12,023 nucleotides of DNA, taken from positions 1 through 12,023 of the forward strand of contig JADGJG010000830.1 of NCBI GenBank assembly GCA_027596195.1, given 5' to 3'. Positions 9,001 through 12,023 of the stretch are shown here, one piece after another; the stretch's first letter is position 1; each line of letters starts with the position of its first letter. The position numbers and the translations under genes were made by a program. The DNA comes from Podochytrium sp. JEL0797 (Eukaryota; Chytridiomycota; Chytridiomycetes; Chytridiales; Chytriomycetaceae). The notes beneath the pieces were generated by a model, which had not been told where the DNA came from, did no database searches, and saw only the letters and a program-made list of their open reading frames with translations.

Positions 9001-9427
9001 CGGTTGCGTTGAAACCATCGAGAACCATGTTGACAAGAGGACGGGTTGTGCCTTCGAATCTTTTGACTTTTTAGGGCGTGTCCGAAAGTTGGCTTTCTTT
9101 GGCAAAAAAGGGACTCACACGCTCTGCTGCGACGCATCCTCGGCAAAGACGCGGTCAAAGGCGTAGCGCTGTTCGCGGTTGCGCTTGGCGCCGTGCGCAT
9201 AGAGACGCCTCGTGGAGACTAGGGCGGGAGAGGCGGGGTCTAGGGAGATCTTTAGTTTGCTAGGGAAAGGTTTCTAGGAAGCCTTCTAGGCACGCACCAA
9301 ACACGAGCACGTTCTCGTCCAAAGTGCGGATAATGTTGCGCAGAGAGTCGCCGCCCTGCGTCGCCTGTCGCTGCTCGCTGGAAAGCAGGGGCCGCACTCG
9401 AACAGAGACGGAGATGTTGGATGACAT
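6096..9427 (-). CDS. Kinesin-8 family microtubule motor (Kip3/KIF18-like)
   Basis: Five exons, 9427-9298, 9239-9119, 9059-8953, 8882-8285 and 8205-6096, give 1022 codons including TAA (1021 residues). Introns are 58-79 bp. The motor domain starts at once (SVSVRVRPL) and shows the P-loop GATGCGKT (108-115), switch I NAVSSRSH (228-235), switch II DLAGSE (271-276), and [14 protein letters not shown] followed by [10 protein letters not shown] (about 357-366). The neck HISQYPKMI is typical of kinesin-8, motors that walk to microtubule plus ends and limit microtubule length in the spindle. A short coiled coil (about 385-405) and a longer helical region (about 498-643) suggest a dimer. An acidic stretch (about 671-753) and a basic Pro/Ser/Thr-rich tail ending KVKRRG follow; such tails often bind microtubules or act as nuclear signals. 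The start codon is 62 bp from the upstream GDPD stop. Confidence 0.95.
6561..6587 (+). other. Potential G-quadruplex within the kinesin gene
   Basis: Four runs of at least three G (6561-6567, 6571-6573, 6575-6577, 6583-6587) are separated by loops of 3, 1 and 5 bases. They lie on the plus strand, which is the template strand of the kinesin gene. Further GGG runs lie at 6554-6556 and 6593-6595. Folding is predicted from the motif only. Confidence 0.5.
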
Positions 9428-9488
9428 TTGGAAGAAAAAACCAATGAAGAAAGTGTCCGAAATTCGAGGTGCCTTGCTAAACGTCTAA

Positions 9489-9494
9489 TTTATT
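9489..9494 (-). terminator. AATAAA polyadenylation signal overlapping the GDPD stop codon
   Basis: The last codons read GAA TAA ATT, so the TAA stop lies inside an AATAAA hexamer. It is the only such hexamer before the kinesin start codon at 9427. Confidence 0.4.
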
Positions 9495-10688
9495 CAATCT
9501 TCCCTCTGAATCGATCCACCTTGTCGAGGGGGCCGTGTTCCTTCAACCATTTCTAAAAAACAAGGGAAAATTAAAAACTTTCTGGCTCGTTACAAGAAGA
9601 ATATTGCGTTGATAAGTACCCGAAGCAAGCTCGGCGCGTCCGTACAAATCCCATTCACCCCAACCCTCTTCAACGCCTCAAACTTGGCCACAGAGTTCAC
9701 ACCCCCACCCGGCGCACCCCCCGCTTTCGCATCCGGACCCGACCCCCACAAAATCACACTGATTCCAAGACGATTCAAGTCTTCAAACCACAATCTACGC
9801 ATGAAAAGTGGGTGGTCTGGGCAAATGAGTGCTGATTCGCGGTATTCCATCCAATGAGTGATTCGGAGGTATGAGAGGAGGTAGGAAAACATAAATCGGC
9901 GGAAGGAGAAGAAGAGTGGGATCGAGTCGGAAAAGTTTTTGTGACAGAATTGGTTGACGTCGGATCGAAAGGATCCCCAGACCTAGCCGAATTACGTGAT
10001 GAAGGAGAGTTAAATTAGCTTGAAATGATGGGTTCGTGCGAGGGGTAAAGCGTTGGTCTAGAAAAGAACCCACCGTTTGGTTCTCGCGTTTGTATTGCTT
10101 GATGAGATTCCCGACCTTGATCACCATTTCTTCCGATCCTTCTTTGACGTCAATTTGCATCGGATATCTAATACCAGAGTCAAGAGCGTTCACGGGTCGA
10201 GGAATCGAAGACACGAACGATGACTTCCAAAAAAAAACTCACGTCGGAAACTCTCGCAAAACATCTTCAAACAACGGAATCTTGACCGAATCCTTATCCT
10301 TCAACAACTCATCGCGAATGTCGCTCAAAAACGAGGGAACCAACAGCGTCGGCAACTCCTCGAATTCGAAATCGGAAATCTTCTTGCCAGGCAACCCGCA
10401 CAACCTCCCCAGATCCGAATCATGAAACACGACGCATTGGCCATCCTTGGTCATGTAAATGTCCATCTATCGCATCCACGTTTGAGCAACTCTAGAACCC
10501 AAAACTGCCCCCAAATTCACCTCCAACAGGTCCACGCCCATCGCAGCGCTTTTGCGAAACCCCGTCAGAGTGTTTTCGATGCTCTCGAGGCTTCCGCCCC
10601 TGTGGCTCATGTTGTCGGTGGGGAAGGCGAGTCGCGCGGGGTGGATGGCGGGTTTCGAGAGGAGGCCGAGGAAGCGGGAGAGGGACAT
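9490..10688 (-). CDS. Glycerophosphodiester phosphodiesterase family protein, GDPD1/GDPD3-like (lysophospholipase D type)
   Basis: Five exons, 10688-10521, 10466-10243, 10167-10074, 9982-9620 and 9552-9490, give 304 codons including TAA (303 residues). Introns are 54-91 bp. The GDPD catalytic motifs are complete: SHRGGS with H29 and R30, ENT (38-40), LLEMD with E56 and D58, MTKDG (61-65), and FHD with H71. Later segments follow the GDPD1/GDPD3 branch: IPLFEDVLREFP, MQIDVK (134-139), LIKQYKRENQTVWGS and IPLFFSFRRF. Enzymes of this branch cut lysophospholipids or glycerophospho-N-acylethanolamines, releasing lysophosphatidic acid or N-acylethanolamine with a metal ion. That substrate is inferred from similarity. 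A hydrophobic patch near residues 190-200 could touch the membrane; no clear N-terminal anchor is seen, though human GDPD1 has one. The kinesin gene follows directly on the same strand. Confidence 0.9.
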
Positions 10689-11196
10689 TTGGGGGTTTTT
10701 GGTTCCGGCACTTTTTCGACAGGGGTTGGAAAAAAAGATCTCTTATTATTCTCCTTTATGCTCTACCGATGAGAAAGAAAAGGGAAGAAGAATTGATTAA
10801 ACGCGTTCGGAAACAGGACTTTTAATGTCCGACGAGAACCCAAAAAGAACTTTCAAAACGGCGAATTGAGAAACACGCCACCCCCCCACGCCATTGAGAT
10901 GGATCCAAGAGAGTGCGATATGCTTATGTTGTTGAGAATTCCTGCGTGAGCCTTCCCATGAATGCTGTTTGTATAAGTATTATCGCCAATCTGAGTATTA
11001 TGGGAGTCAATTTTGGATCGTTACATTTTTCCATGAATACATATACGAATCAGGGAGGGTGGCAGCCGCGTTCCAAGATGACCACATGCAATGCCCAACT
11101 AATATTATTTTTCAAGTTTCCAGAACCCCAAAAAATGCATGGTTTTTTATTGAGAGTCTTAAAATCAATAAATATTTAGATAGAAAAAGGGAATGT
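10689..11196. other. Region between the GDPD start and the GAPDH relic
   Basis: No supported gene. The left part is the GDPD upstream region, with pyrimidine-rich sequence near the start codon. The right part is the 3' flank of the GAPDH relic, including an AATAAA hexamer on the minus strand at 11146-11151. The open frame on the plus strand at 10913-11179 lacks an ATG at its start and shows no recognisable motif. Confidence 0.5.
11146..11151 (-). terminator. AATAAA hexamer downstream of the GAPDH relic
   Basis: AATAAA lies 46 bp after the relic's TAA on the minus strand. No poly(A) run follows, so nothing here marks the relic as a retrocopy. Confidence 0.4.

Positions 11197-12023
<827 letters not shown>

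Noticed and set aside
10798..10810. ACGCGT (MCB-like) element upstream of GDPD as a cell-cycle promoter site
   Set aside because: The same hexamer also occurs in an intron and elsewhere in the window, so a single copy has little weight.

Overview
The window looks like nuclear DNA of a fungus, most likely an early-diverging one such as a chytrid. The evidence is short spliceosomal introns (54-91 bp, GT..AG) in every multi-exon gene, a secreted GH26 enzyme with a Thr/Ala-rich stalk and a GPI-type tail, a kinesin-8, a GDPD1/3-like phosphodiesterase, a MYND protein, and an F-box-like protein with plant-type leucine-rich repeats. The lineage is inferred from gene content and intron style; no rRNA or other marker is present.

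Layout, left to right. (1) Bases 33-350 (+) are the 3' end of a GH26-like secreted protein. (2) 766-1724 (+) is a three-exon MYND zinc-finger gene. (3) 1761-2021 (-) is a small single-pass membrane protein with LPxY and PPxY motifs, converging on the MYND gene. (4) 2272-3174 (-) is an F-box-like/LRR protein. (5) 3544-5381 (-) is a complete six-exon GH26 glycoside hydrolase, paralogous to the fragment at the left edge. (6) 5382-6095 is a gene-poor gap holding one coding-like frame without a start codon. (7) 6096-9427 (-) is a five-exon kinesin-8 of 1021 residues. (8) 9490-10688 (-) is a five-exon GDPD1/GDPD3-type phosphodiesterase of 303 residues, whose stop codon lies only 62 bp from the kinesin start codon. 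(9) 10689-11196 has no supported gene. (10) 11197-11916 (-) is a decayed GAPDH copy with three in-frame stops, a frameshift, a deletion through the catalytic-cysteine motif, and loss of the conserved segment near the C-terminus. Beyond it the window ends in an inverted repeat and G-rich sequence.

The exon models for the kinesin, GDPD, GH26 and MYND genes were built by hand. In each one the exon lengths sum to a whole number of codons and the joined protein reads continuously through the family motifs. The genes do not form one pathway. The linkages worth noting are the two GH26 paralogs about 3.2 kb apart on opposite strands and the very tight GDPD-kinesin tandem. I found no tRNA, rRNA, CRISPR array, transposase or phage-like gene. 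I did not find a convincing undescribed multi-gene system; the most unusual spots are the GAPDH relic with its inverted-repeat junction and the small PPxY membrane protein.
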